A DNA stretch of 30,688 bases, from the NCBI GenBank assembly GCA_936924235.1, contig CAKZHN010000401.1, forward strand, positions 1-30,688, given 5' to 3'. The stretch is from an uncultured Rhodoplanes sp. GTDB lineage: Bacteria > Pseudomonadota > Alphaproteobacteria > Rhizobiales > Xanthobacteraceae. The notes beneath the pieces are model-generated. The model was not told where the DNA came from and did no database searches. It saw only the letters and a program-made list of their open reading frames with translations. The position numbers and the translations under genes were made by a program. Shown here in pieces: positions 7,691 through 16,452 of this stretch. Position 1 is the stretch's first letter, and each line of letters starts with the position of its first letter.

Positions 7691-7747
7691 AATGGCCCGC
7701 AACAAACCAAGGCCTGAGTAAAACCTAGGCCTAGCAAGAGGATACCC

Positions 7748-8554
7748 ATGGGCCCGGCCGCTTCCCAGCCCATCCTGGCGCATCTGCGTGAAAAGCTTGC
7801 GGAAATCGACCCAAGCCTGGGTCCGGTGCTGCCCGAGGACAGCCGCCAGCTCCGGCTGGCCGCGCCGGTCGATGCGGCGCTGGGCGGCGGGCTCGCCTGC
7901 GGCGCGCTGCATGAGCTTGCCCCCACGGCGCCGGGCCATCTGGCGGCGGCCAGCGGCTTTGCCGCCGCCGCTGCCGCACGAACCGGCGGCGAAGTGCTCT
8001 GGATCGCGACCGATTTCGCCATGGGCGAGGGCGCCGGGCCCTACGGTCCTGGCCTCGACCTGTTTGGGCTCCCCTTGGCCCGGCTCCTGGTGCTGCGCGT
8101 GCCGCGCCCGGCCGATGTGCTCGGGGCCATGGAGGACGCGCTCCGCTGCCGGGCGCTCGGCTGCGTCATCGCGGAACTGACCGGTGAGGGCGCAGAGGCG
8201 GACCTCACGGCGACGCGAAGGCTTGCGCTCGCCGCCCGGGAGGGCGTGAGCGACCGGGTGTCCGGCCTGGGCCTCCTCATTCGCCACCGCGCCCCCGCGG
8301 AACCGAGCGCCGCGGCAACCCGCTGGGAGATCGCCGCGGCGCCGAGCCTGCCCGACCGTCTGGGCGGCCTTAGTGGTGGTCTTGGCCGTACCCGTTTCGA
8401 CCTTTCGCTTCGCAAGAACCGGCGCGGACCTTCCGGCCGGTGGATCATCGAGTGGGACCATCATGAGCGTGCCTTCCAGTCAGCGGTACCTGTCGGTGTG
8501 GCTGCGCCGGCTTTCGACCGACCGCATCGCGCGGCGGTTGCCCGCGCAGGCTAA
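7748..8554 (+). CDS. imuA: ImuA, translesion mutasome accessory protein
   Basis: This is a 268-residue RecA/SulA-like protein of the ImuA family, which with ImuB and DnaE2 carries out SOS-induced error-prone bypass. The N-terminal part has the family segment LPAPVDxALGGGLxxGALHEL (here residues 37-57), and a Rossmann-like VLWIATD strand follows. There is no intact Walker A, as is usual for ImuA. It starts at the ATG at 7748 with AGAGGA just upstream. Its 3' end overlaps imuB by 92 bases in a different frame, so the two are translationally linked. The LexA box upstream predicts induction by DNA damage. The last about 30 residues, inside the overlap, look low in complexity and may not be conserved. 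Confidence 0.9.
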   Translation: MGPAASQPILAHLREKLAEIDPSLGPVLPEDSRQLRLAAPVDAALGGGLACGALHELAPTAPGHLAAASGFAAAAAARTGGEVLWIATDFAMGEGAGPYGPGLDLFGLPLARLLVLRVPRPADVLGAMEDALRCRALGCVIAELTGEGAEADLTATRRLALAAREGVSDRVSGLGLLIRHRAPAEPSAAATRWEIAAAPSLPDRLGGLSGGLGRTRFDLSLRKNRRGPSGRWIIEWDHHERAFQSAVPVGVAAPAFDRPHRAAVARAG

Positions 8555-10025
8555 CGGCGCCTACGTCGTCGTCGCCACCATCGAGCAGGCCCAGCGCATC
8601 GTCGCGCTGAACGACGCAGCGGCCCGGTTGCGTTTGAAACCCGATATGCCGCTCGCCGATGCGCGGGCGATGTATCCGTCGCTGCCGGTGTTCGAGGCTG
8701 ACGTCGAGGCCGATCATCGTTTGCTCGAAGCCATCGCCGACTGGTGCGATCGTTACACGCCGCTGGTCGGGCTCGATCCGCCGGACGGATTGTTCCTCGA
8801 TATCACCGGCTGCGCGCATCTGTTCGGTGGCGAGGCGGCGCTGGCACGCGATCTTCTGATGCGGCTCCGTCGCCAGGGTTTCGCGGCGCGCGCCGCGGTC
8901 GCCGACACGCCCGGCGCCGCCTGGGCGGTGGCGCGCTACGGCGAGCAGGGCATCGTGCCGCGCGGTGAAACCGAGGCGGCGGTGCTGCCGCTGCCGATCG
9001 CGGCGCTGCGCATCGATGCCGGCACCGTCGCGGATCTCAAGACCTCGGGCCTCATCCGCGTCGCCGATCTCGCCTGCCGGCCGCGTGCGCCGTTTGCGGC
9101 GCGCTTCGGCAAAGGGCTGCTGCTGCGGCTTGATCAGGCGCTCGGCCGCGCCGAGGAATCGATCCGGCCGCGGCTGCCGGTGCCGGCCGCGATGGCCGAG
9201 CAGCGCTTTGCCGAGCCGATCGCCCGCGAGGAGGATGTGCTCGGCACCGTCGAATATCTGGCCCGACAGCTCGCTTCCGTGCTGGAGCGGCGCGGCGAGG
9301 GCGGCCGGCTGTTCCAGCTGGCGCTGTTCCGCGCCGACGGCAAGGTGCACCGGCTCGAACTCGGCACCGGTGCGCCGCTGCGCGAGCCTTTGCGGGTGCG
9401 CCGGTTGTTCGAGGAGCGGCTCGCCGCGCTGGGCGACGCCTGCGATCCGGGCTTCGGCTACGACATGGTGCGGCTGTCGGCGCTTGCCGCCGAGCGTTGC
9501 GACCCGGTGCAGTCGGGGCTCGCGTCGTCCGACCACTCCGAAGAGATCGCCCATCTGGTCGACCGGCTCGGCGCCCGCTTCAGCCTGCGTCGCATCACAC
9601 GGCTCGTGCCGCAGGACACGCATATTCCGGAATATGCGGTGGCCGCGGTGCCGGCCCATGCGCCGGCCTCGTTCCGCACCCCGAAGGAGAGCATCGATGC
9701 TTGGCCGCAGGATTCGCTTTCACCGACGCGGCCGTTGCGGCTGTTCGAATGGCCGGAGCGCATCGAAGCCGTGGCCCAGGTGCCGGACGGCCCGCCGGCG
9801 CGGTTCGACTGGCGGCACGTCACGCATCACGTCGTGAAGGTGGAAGGGCCCGAGCGCATCGCCATGGAATGGTGGCGCGACGACCGCGGCAACAAGCTGA
9901 CGCGCGATTATTTCCGGGTCGAGAGCGGTGACGGCACGCGGGCCTGGCTCTATCGCGAGGGCCTGTTTGGCGAGGTGAGAGCGCCGAAGTCCCCGCAATG
10001 GTTCCTGCACGGATTGTTCGCGTGA
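8463..10025 (+). CDS. imuB: ImuB, catalytically inactive Y-family polymerase homologue
   Basis: This is a 521-residue Y-family protein that serves as the hub binding ImuA, DnaE2 and the sliding clamp. The start RYLSVWLRRLSTDR is typical of ImuB. The palm shows PDGLFLDITGCAHLFGGE at about residues 110-127, where active DinB-type polymerases carry a Ser-x-Asp-Glu pair. The catalytic acidic residues are therefore not all present, in line with ImuB being a non-polymerising adaptor. The C-terminal domain ends with the EWW...LTRDYFRVE...WLYREGL segment seen across ImuB proteins. I chose the ATG at 8463, which gives the normal N-terminus; the longer frame lies inside imuA. It ends 9 bases before dnaE2. 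I did not find a certain clamp-binding pentapeptide. Confidence 0.93.
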   Translation: MSVPSSQRYLSVWLRRLSTDRIARRLPAQANGAYVVVATIEQAQRIVALNDAAARLRLKPDMPLADARAMYPSLPVFEADVEADHRLLEAIADWCDRYTPLVGLDPPDGLFLDITGCAHLFGGEAALARDLLMRLRRQGFAARAAVADTPGAAWAVARYGEQGIVPRGETEAAVLPLPIAALRIDAGTVADLKTSGLIRVADLACRPRAPFAARFGKGLLLRLDQALGRAEESIRPRLPVPAAMAEQRFAEPIAREEDVLGTVEYLARQLASVLERRGEGGRLFQLALFRADGKVHRLELGTGAPLREPLRVRRLFEERLAALGDACDPGFGYDMVRLSALAAERCDPVQSGLASSDHSEEIAHLVDRLGARFSLRRITRLVPQDTHIPEYAVAAVPAHAPASFRTPKESIDAWPQDSLSPTRPLRLFEWPERIEAVAQVPDGPPARFDWRHVTHHVVKVEGPERIAMEWWRDDRGNKLTRDYFRVESGDGTRAWLYREGLFGEVRAPKSPQWFLHGLFA

Positions 10026-10034
10026 GTTTGCGTC

Positions 10035-13000
10035 ATGTCTGCGTATGCCGAGTTGGCCGTCACCACCAATTTTTCGTTTTTGCGGGGCGCTTCAAAAGCC
10101 GAAGAGCTGGTGCTGCGGGCGAAGGAGCTCGGCCTCAAGGCTCTGGGAATTGCTGATCGCAATTCGGTGGCCGGCGTCGTGCGCGCCCACGCCATGGCCA
10201 AGGTCATCGGCTTCAAGATCGCGGTCGGCGCGCGTCTCGTCTTCAGTGACGGCACGCCGGATATCCTGGCCTATCCGGAGGATCGTGAGGCGTGGGGCCG
10301 TCTCACCCGCCTGCTGACCATCGGCAAGGACCGGGCGGAGAAAGGCGATTGCATTCTGGGTCTGCCGGATATTCTGGAGGAAGCCCAGGGGCTCAATCTG
10401 ATCGTGATGCCGCCGTGCCGGATCGACGCCGAGGCGCTGATCCAAGTGCTGAGGCGGCTGAAGGACGCTTCCTCCCGCCGCTCGGTCTGGCTCGCCGCTA
10501 ACCTGCTTTATCGCGGTGACGACCATCGCAGGCTCGCGAAGCTTCGCGATGTTGCTGGTGGTGCACTGGTTCCGCTGATTGCGGTCAACGACGTGCTCTA
10601 CCACGTGCCGGAGCGCCGCCCGCTCCAGGATGTCGTCACCTGCATTCGCGAGCATCGAACCCTGGAAGAGGCCGGCACGCTCCTCGAAACCAATGCCGAA
10701 CGGCATTTGAAATCGCCGGAAGAGATGGCGCGGATTTTCGGCGAGGCGTCCAAAGCCATCGAGCAGACCACGAGGTTTCTCAAGCGATGCAAATTCTCGC
10801 TCGATGAGTTGAAGCCGCATTACCCCAGCGAATTTCGCCACGGTTACGAAACGGCTCTTGAAGCGCTGAGGGCTCTGACAAAAGCAGGCGCCCGGCGGCG
10901 CTATCCGCACGGCGTTCCGCGACCTGTCTGGAAAACTCTGGCGAAGGAGCTGGGCGTCATCGAGGAACTGAAATGCGCCGCTTATTTTCTGACGGTCCAC
11001 GACATCGTCCGTTACTCCGAGTCACAAGGCATTCTCTGTCAGGGCCGGGGCTCGGCCGCCAATTCCCTGGTCTGCTATTGCCTCGGGATTACCGCGGTCA
11101 GTCCGGAGCGGGCCAATGGAGGGCTTTTCTTCGAGCGCTTCATGTCGGTGGAGCGCCGTGAGCCGCCCGATATTGACGTTGATTTCGAGCACGAGCGCCG
11201 TGAAGAGGTCATCCAGCACGTTTATGATCGTTACAAGCGCCGGCACACCGCCCTGACGGCGACCGTCATCTCCTACCGGACGCGCAGCGCGATCCGAGAC
11301 GTCGGCAAGGTCTTTGGCCTGTCCAAGGACGTCCTGGATGTCTTGACCTCCTCGGTGTGGGGCTGGTCGATGGACGGCGTGACGGCGGAACAGGCGCGCC
11401 GTGCCGGGCTCGATGCGTCCGATCCACGCCTCAATCAGACGCTCGCGCTTTCCAAGGAGTTGCTGGAGTTTCCGCGGCACCTGTCTCAGCACGTTGGCGG
11501 CTTCGTCATCTCGGAAACAAGGCTCGACGAGATTGTTCCGATCGAGAATGCCGCGATGGAAAAGCGGACGGTGATCGAGTGGGACAAGGACGATCTCGAT
11601 ACGCTGGAAATTCTCAAGGTCGATGTTCTGGGGCTCGGCATGCTGTCATGCCTGCGCCGGGGTTTTGAATTGATCGCGCGGCACTATGGCTTGAGGTGCA
11701 CGCTGGACAGCGTCCCGGAAGGTGAGGAAGCGGTTTACAACATGCTGTCGCGCGCCGATTCCATCGGCGTGTTCCAGGTTGAAAGCCGCGCGCAGATGTC
11801 GATGCTGCCGCGGCTCAGGCCGGAAAAATTTTACGATCTCGTCATCGAGGTTGCGATTGTCCGGCCCGGTCCCATTCAGGGCGACATGGTGCATCCGTAT
11901 CTGCGGCGGCGAGAGGGCATCGACAAGGTCGAGATCCCGTCTCCCGATCCCAGGTTTGGTCACAAGGATGAATTGAGAAACATCCTTGGTCGCACCTTGG
12001 GCGTTCCTCTGTTTCAGGAACAAGCCATGCAGATTGCCATGGTCGCGGCCGAATTTTCCGCAGTGGAGGCAAGCAAGCTGCGCCGCTCCATGGCGACATT
12101 CAGGCGCACCGGAGAGGTCAGGCTGTTCCGGAAACGCTTTGTCGAGCGCATGTGCGAGCGCGGCTATCCCAGGAAATTCGTCGAGGATTGTTTCCGGCAG
12201 ATCGAAGGCTTCGGCGAGTACGGTTTTCCGGAAAGCCACGCGGCCAGCTTCGCGCTGCTGGTCTACATCTCGGCGTGGATCAAATGCCATTACCCAGATG
12301 TGTTCGTGGCTGCGCTGCTGAACAGCCAGCCGATGGGCTTCTACGCGCCTTCGCAGCTGGTACGCGACGCGCAGGAGCACGGCGTGGAGGTGCGGCCGGC
12401 CGATATCAATCTGTCGGGCTGGGATTGCTCCCTGGAAAGGACTCCGGCGCCCCAGGGGAGGCTCCATCCACGACATGAATCGATGGCCGCCGATATCCAG
12501 ACCACCCATGCGCTCCGGCTTGGGCTGCGCCAGATCGACGGCTTTTCCGAAGACTGGGCCAGGCTCATCGAAAGCAGTCGCGGGCGCGGCTTCGATTCCG
12601 TGCGCGACCTCTGGCTGCGAACCGGCCTGCCGCCCAAGGCGCTGAAGACGCTCGCCCATGCCGATGCGTTCAACTCGCTCGGGCTGAGCCGGCGCGATGC
12701 ACTATGGGCCGTCAAGGCGCTGCAACGCGCAGGCGACAAGGATGATCTGCCGCTGTTCGCGCAGGCCGCGATGCCCGAGCTGGAGCCCGACGCGCATCTG
12801 CCGCCGATGCCGCCCGGCGAGCAGGTGATCGAGGACTACCGCCATCTGCATCTGTCGCTGAAGGCGCATCCGGTGTCGTTCCTGCGCGCCGATCTCCATG
12901 CGCGCGGAATCGTGCGTCACGACCTCCTGCCTTCGATCAAGCCCGGCAATCGCGTCACCGTCGCAGGTTTGGTGCTGGTGCGGCAGCGGCCGGGCGAGGG

Positions 13001-13406
13001 CAAGGCGATCTTCCTGACGCTGGAGGACGAGACCGCGATTGCCAACACCATCATCTGGCCGCGCAAGTTCGAGCAGTATCGTCCGGTGGTCATGGGCTCG
13101 CGGCTGGTCAGTGTCTCGGGCGTTCTGCAGAACGAGAAGGGTGTGATCCATATCGTCGCCGATCATTTCGAGGACCTGACCTTCCTGCTCGGTCGGCTGT
13201 CCGAGCACGGCGCCCGCCTCGATCCGGCGCTGCCGCCCGACGCGACCAGACTTCCTCCGGTCTCTCGTCAGCGGCATCCGCGTTCGGGCGATGCGCTGGT
13301 CACCATGCTGAAGGAAGGCCGTGGCGTCGAAGAGCTGGCAGCGGTCGCAGCGCAGACCTCGCAAGAGACCTCACAGGTCATGCCCAAGGGGCGGAATTTT
13401 CACTGA
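10035..13406 (+). CDS. dnaE2: DnaE2 (ImuC), error-prone DNA polymerase III alpha homologue
   Basis: This is a 1123-residue C-family polymerase that does the synthesis in SOS mutagenesis. It starts with the PHP domain (YAELAVTTNFSFLRGAS). The palm has GRGSAANSL (about 347-355) and the catalytic Asp cluster PPDIDVDF (379-383). Then come the thumb/finger region, including the GFxExGFPESHAASFALL segment, a helix-hairpin-helix tract and a C-terminal OB-fold (RVTVAGLVLVRQRPGEG). A DLPLFA segment near residue 900 could bind the clamp. Length and domain order are normal for DnaE2. It starts 9 bases after imuB and belongs to the SOS operon. GC content appears clearly lower in roughly 10.7-12.2 kb than in the last kilobase or in imuB. 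It is convergent with the next gene, only 6 bases away. Confidence 0.96.
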   Translation: MSAYAELAVTTNFSFLRGASKAEELVLRAKELGLKALGIADRNSVAGVVRAHAMAKVIGFKIAVGARLVFSDGTPDILAYPEDREAWGRLTRLLTIGKDRAEKGDCILGLPDILEEAQGLNLIVMPPCRIDAEALIQVLRRLKDASSRRSVWLAANLLYRGDDHRRLAKLRDVAGGALVPLIAVNDVLYHVPERRPLQDVVTCIREHRTLEEAGTLLETNAERHLKSPEEMARIFGEASKAIEQTTRFLKRCKFSLDELKPHYPSEFRHGYETALEALRALTKAGARRRYPHGVPRPVWKTLAKELGVIEELKCAAYFLTVHDIVRYSESQGILCQGRGSAANSLVCYCLGITAVSPERANGGLFFERFMSVERREPPDIDVDFEHERREEVIQHVYDRYKRRHTALTATVISYRTRSAIRDVGKVFGLSKDVLDVLTSSVWGWSMDGVTAEQARRAGLDASDPRLNQTLALSKELLEFPRHLSQHVGGFVISETRLDEIVPIENAAMEKRTVIEWDKDDLDTLEILKVDVLGLGMLSCLRRGFELIARHYGLRCTLDSVPEGEEAVYNMLSRADSIGVFQVESRAQMSMLPRLRPEKFYDLVIEVAIVRPGPIQGDMVHPYLRRREGIDKVEIPSPDPRFGHKDELRNILGRTLGVPLFQEQAMQIAMVAAEFSAVEASKLRRSMATFRRTGEVRLFRKRFVERMCERGYPRKFVEDCFRQIEGFGEYGFPESHAASFALLVYISAWIKCHYPDVFVAALLNSQPMGFYAPSQLVRDAQEHGVEVRPADINLSGWDCSLERTPAPQGRLHPRHESMAADIQTTHALRLGLRQIDGFSEDWARLIESSRGRGFDSVRDLWLRTGLPPKALKTLAHADAFNSLGLSRRDALWAVKALQRAGDKDDLPLFAQAAMPELEPDAHLPPMPPGEQVIEDYRHLHLSLKAHPVSFLRADLHARGIVRHDLLPSIKPGNRVTVAGLVLVRQRPGEGKAIFLTLEDETAIANTIIWPRKFEQYRPVVMGSRLVSVSGVLQNEKGVIHIVADHFEDLTFLLGRLSEHGARLDPALPPDATRLPPVSRQRHPRSGDALVTMLKEGRGVEELAAVAAQTSQETSQVMPKGRNFH

Positions 13407-13412
13407 CCCAAT

Positions 13413-14600
13413 TCACGTCCCGGGCTTCAACACATCGGCCGCCCAGTCCCACATGAAGTTCGTGCCGATGGTGACGTTATCCACCTGGCAGTGGTGGAAG
13501 CCGCCTTCCTCGCGGGTGAACACCTTGAGGAGTTTCTGCTCCGAGCCGACCGCGTCGAAGCACTTCTGCGCGATCGCGAGCGGGATCTGCTCGTCGCCCT
13601 CGCCATGCACCAGCAGGAACGGGCAGCGCATCTTCTGCACGATGCCGTCGAGCCGGAAGCCTTCCAGGATCTTCATCGCCGCGTCGCGGGTCTTCACGCC
13701 GAACACCCACATCAGGTGCTCCGGCGGCACCGACAACGACGGCAGCTTGCCGGAGTCCAGCAGCTCGAAGCGGTGCCGCCAGGTCTCGTAATAGTCCCAC
13801 TGCGCGCCCCATGCGATGCAGCAGGCGTAGCGCGGCTCGAGCGACGCCGCGCGCGGCGCGTAATAGCCGCCGAGCGAAATCGCCATCACGCCGATGCGTT
13901 TCGGATCGACCTCCTTGCGGCTCGCCAGATACTCATAAGCCGCGGTGCCGTATTTCTCGGTCTCGGCAATCAGCGGCAGGTCGCGGAAGCGCACGCTCTC
14001 GCCGTTGCCCGGGCCGTCCACGATCAGACAGGCAATGCCGCGCGCCGCGAGCTCCGGTACGCCCTTGAAGTATTGGATCTCCTTGGTGATGTCGAAGCCG
14101 TCGAAGAACACCATCGCGGGCGCGGGCTTCGCTTGCGCCGCCTCCGGCGCCGGATGCACGAACAGCGCCGGCAAGGTCTTGTCGCCGTAGGGCACCTCGA
14201 CCGACTCGATCCGCGGCCGCTTCAGCATCGCGGCGCCGTCGGCAAACGACTTCACGGCCTTCTTGTAGACCGCGGGCGAGCGCGGCCCGTGCTGCAGGAA
14301 CCGCTCGCCGATCTGATAGTAATGCGCCGCGCGCATCAGGCAGGCGGCTGCCGTGAGCTTGTGGCCTTTCTTCTCGGCGTCGCGGCCGCGGGCCTCGACG
14401 ACGTTGCCCATGCGGGCCCATTCCTCGAACCAGGCGTTGTCGTCGCCGACCCTGTCCTTCAGCGCGCGCCCGATGCGGTTGATCTCGTCGATCTCGGCGC
14501 CGCCGGAGGGCGCGGCTGACAGGCACAGCAGCAGGCCCATCGACCAGCGATAGTTGGTGGGGAAATAGATGAAGGCCGGATCGTTCGCTCGGTCGGTCAC
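13413..14600 (-). CDS. Alpha/beta hydrolase of the FrsA / dihydroxypseudooxynicotine hydrolase type
   Basis: This is a 395-residue serine hydrolase with an N-terminal helical region and a C-terminal alpha/beta fold. The nucleophile elbow reads AISLGG with Ser242, so the first Gly of GxSxG is Ala. The acid is Asp336 (VHGEGDEQIP) and the base His370 (EEGGFHHCQVDN). The DGPGNGES oxyanion segment and the HCQ ending are typical of the family that cleaves C-C bonds in nicotine and aromatic side-chain breakdown; FrsA/DUF1100 relatives share it. I chose the GTG at 14598-14600 because GAGGAAAC precedes it and the protein then begins VTDRANDPAFIYF, as relatives do. An ATG at 14666 also has an SD-like GGAAG. 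The gene diverges from ubiD across a shared promoter region. Confidence 0.82.
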   Translation of the reverse strand: MTDRANDPAFIYFPTNYRWSMGLLLCLSAAPSGGAEIDEINRIGRALKDRVGDDNAWFEEWARMGNVVEARGRDAEKKGHKLTAAACLMRAAHYYQIGERFLQHGPRSPAVYKKAVKSFADGAAMLKRPRIESVEVPYGDKTLPALFVHPAPEAAQAKPAPAMVFFDGFDITKEIQYFKGVPELAARGIACLIVDGPGNGESVRFRDLPLIAETEKYGTAAYEYLASRKEVDPKRIGVMAISLGGYYAPRAASLEPRYACCIAWGAQWDYYETWRHRFELLDSGKLPSLSVPPEHLMWVFGVKTRDAAMKILEGFRLDGIVQKMRCPFLLVHGEGDEQIPLAIAQKCFDAVGSEQKLLKVFTREEGGFHHCQVDNVTIGTNFMWDWAADVLKPGT

Positions 14601-14608
14601 GTTTCCTC

Positions 14609-14640
14609 GCAGTTCTTTTATGGCAGTTCTTTTATGGCAG
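14609..14640. repeat. 14-bp tandem duplication in the leader of the hydrolase gene
   Basis: The unit AGTTCTTTTATGGC occurs twice in a row (14611-14624, 14625-14638), and the periodicity extends two bases further on each side, making 2.3 copies. It lies 8 bases upstream of the GTG start of the minus-strand hydrolase, in the region divergent from ubiD. The unit is not a multiple of three. If translation began at the upstream ATG at 14666, a copy-number change would shift the frame; this favours the GTG start. Confidence 0.85.
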
Positions 14641-14746
14641 GCCTTTGGGCATGGCTGTTCTGACATGCGGTACTTCCGCATTTTCAGCCCAGCTTGATTT
14701 CGGTTCGTGCTAGCGTCAACCCAACAAAGCCCAAGGAAGAACAACC

Positions 14747-16411
14747 ATGCTCGACAAATCCGGCACGGCAAAGACGAGCGCCGCGCAGCACGCCGCGCCG
14801 CGGCTCGATCTGCAGCAGCATCTGGCCGATCTCGAAGCCGCAGGATTGCTGACGCGCATCGACCGGCCGATCAACAAGGACACCGAGCTCGGGCCGCTGG
14901 TGCGCTGGCAGTTCATCGGTGGCGTGCCGGAAGAGCAGCGCCGCGCGTTTCTCTTCACCAACGTGATCGACAGCAAGGGCCGGCGCTACGACATGCCGGT
15001 GGTGGTCGGCGCGCTCGCGGCGTCTCCGGAGATCTACGCCCGCGGCATGGGCCGCCCGGTCGAGGAGATCGGCGAGGCCTGGATGGAGGCGATCGCGCAT
15101 CCGATCCCGCCGGTGCTGACGAACGACGCGCCGTGCCAGGAGGTCGTGATCACGGGAGAAACGCTGCGCACCGAAGGCGTGAAATTCCTGCCGGTGCCGG
15201 TGTCGACGCCGGGCTTCGACGCCGCGCCTTATCTCACGGCGACGCTCTGCGTCACCCGCGACCCGGACAGCAAGGTTCAGAACTTCGGCATGTATCGCGT
15301 CGGCCTCAAGGCGGCGGACCGCATGGCGGCGCGCATGGTGGCGCGCGAGGCGACCGGCGCCGGCGGCTTTCTGCACTGGCTGAAGTATCGCGACCGCAAG
15401 CAGAAGATGCCGATCGCTGTGGTGATCGGCGCGGCGCCGATCGTGATGTTCACCGGGCCGCAGAAGCTTGCCGTCGACATGGACGAGATGGCGGTCGCGG
15501 GCGGCGCGGTCGGCGAAGCGATCCGCATGACGCGCTGCCGGACCGTCGACCTCGAGGTGCCGGCGGATTCCGAGATCGTCATCGAGGGCCTGATCGATCC
15601 CGACGTGCTCGAGCCCGAGGCGCCGTTTGGCGAGAGCAACGGCTATGTGGCGCTCGAAGCCTACAACATGCCGATCGAAGTGACGGCCATCACCCACAAG
15701 AAGAAGCCGGTCTTCACCCAGATCATCAGCCAGGTGACGCCGAGCGAATCGAGCGTCATCAAGAAGGTCGCCTACGAGCCGCTGTTCCTCGCGCACCTCA
15801 AGACCAATCTCGGCATCAAGGGCATCCGCCGCGTCGTGATGCATGAGCGGCTGACGAACCTGCGCCCGGTGATCTTCCTGCAGTTTGCGGCGGGCGCGCC
15901 GCGCACCGAAGTGTGGCGCGGCCTGCAGGGTGCCTCCACGCTGCAGTCGAACTGCGGCAAGATCGTCATCGCTGTGAGCGAGGACATCGATCCGAGCAGC
16001 ATGGATGCGGTGCTGTGGTCGCTCGCCTACCGCACCAACCCGATCGAAGACATGCACATCGTGCCAAACCGCGGCGGCGTGCAGGGCGCGCAGTATTCCG
16101 GCAACAAGACCGACTCCGGCCTTCTGGTCGACGCCACGCGCAAGCGCGCCATGCCGCCGCTCGCGCTGCCGACCAAGCCCTACATGGAGCACGCCCGCGC
16201 GCTCTGGGAGGAGCTCGGCCTGCCGCAGCTCAACGTGCAATCGCCGTGGCACGGCTACACGCTCGATGACTGGACCGACACCTGGGAGACCTACGCGCGC
16301 CGCACCACGGCGGGCGACTGGGAGGAGACTGGCCGCGAGACCTTGAAGCGGCAGCGCCGCGGGCTGCTCCCCGAGACACCGGTGCGGCCCGGTCAGCCCA
16401 AGGACGAGTAA
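14747..16411 (+). CDS. UbiD-family (prenyl-FMN) decarboxylase
   Basis: This is a 554-residue member of the UbiD family, which reversibly decarboxylates unsaturated or aromatic acids using prenylated FMN made by a UbiX protein. The cofactor/catalytic triad can be read: Arg184 (NFGMYRVGL), Glu291 and Glu296 (EAPFGESNGY, five residues apart as in Fdc1 and UbiD). The typical DIDPSSMDAVLWSLAYR segment is also present. It is about 60 residues longer than E. coli UbiD and sits with catabolic genes, not ubiquinone genes, so an aromatic or heteroaromatic acid is a more likely substrate than the quinone precursor. AAGGAAG lies 7 bases before the ATG. No ubiX homologue is in the window. It is the first gene of the plus-strand run. 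Confidence 0.9.
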   Translation: MLDKSGTAKTSAAQHAAPRLDLQQHLADLEAAGLLTRIDRPINKDTELGPLVRWQFIGGVPEEQRRAFLFTNVIDSKGRRYDMPVVVGALAASPEIYARGMGRPVEEIGEAWMEAIAHPIPPVLTNDAPCQEVVITGETLRTEGVKFLPVPVSTPGFDAAPYLTATLCVTRDPDSKVQNFGMYRVGLKAADRMAARMVAREATGAGGFLHWLKYRDRKQKMPIAVVIGAAPIVMFTGPQKLAVDMDEMAVAGGAVGEAIRMTRCRTVDLEVPADSEIVIEGLIDPDVLEPEAPFGESNGYVALEAYNMPIEVTAITHKKKPVFTQIISQVTPSESSVIKKVAYEPLFLAHLKTNLGIKGIRRVVMHERLTNLRPVIFLQFAAGAPRTEVWRGLQGASTLQSNCGKIVIAVSEDIDPSSMDAVLWSLAYRTNPIEDMHIVPNRGGVQGAQYSGNKTDSGLLVDATRKRAMPPLALPTKPYMEHARALWEELGLPQLNVQSPWHGYTLDDWTDTWETYARRTTAGDWEETGRETLKRQRRGLLPETPVRPGQPKDE

Positions 16412-16452
16412 GTTTCCCAGCTCCAACACCCAAGTCAGAGTGAGCAGCAGCC

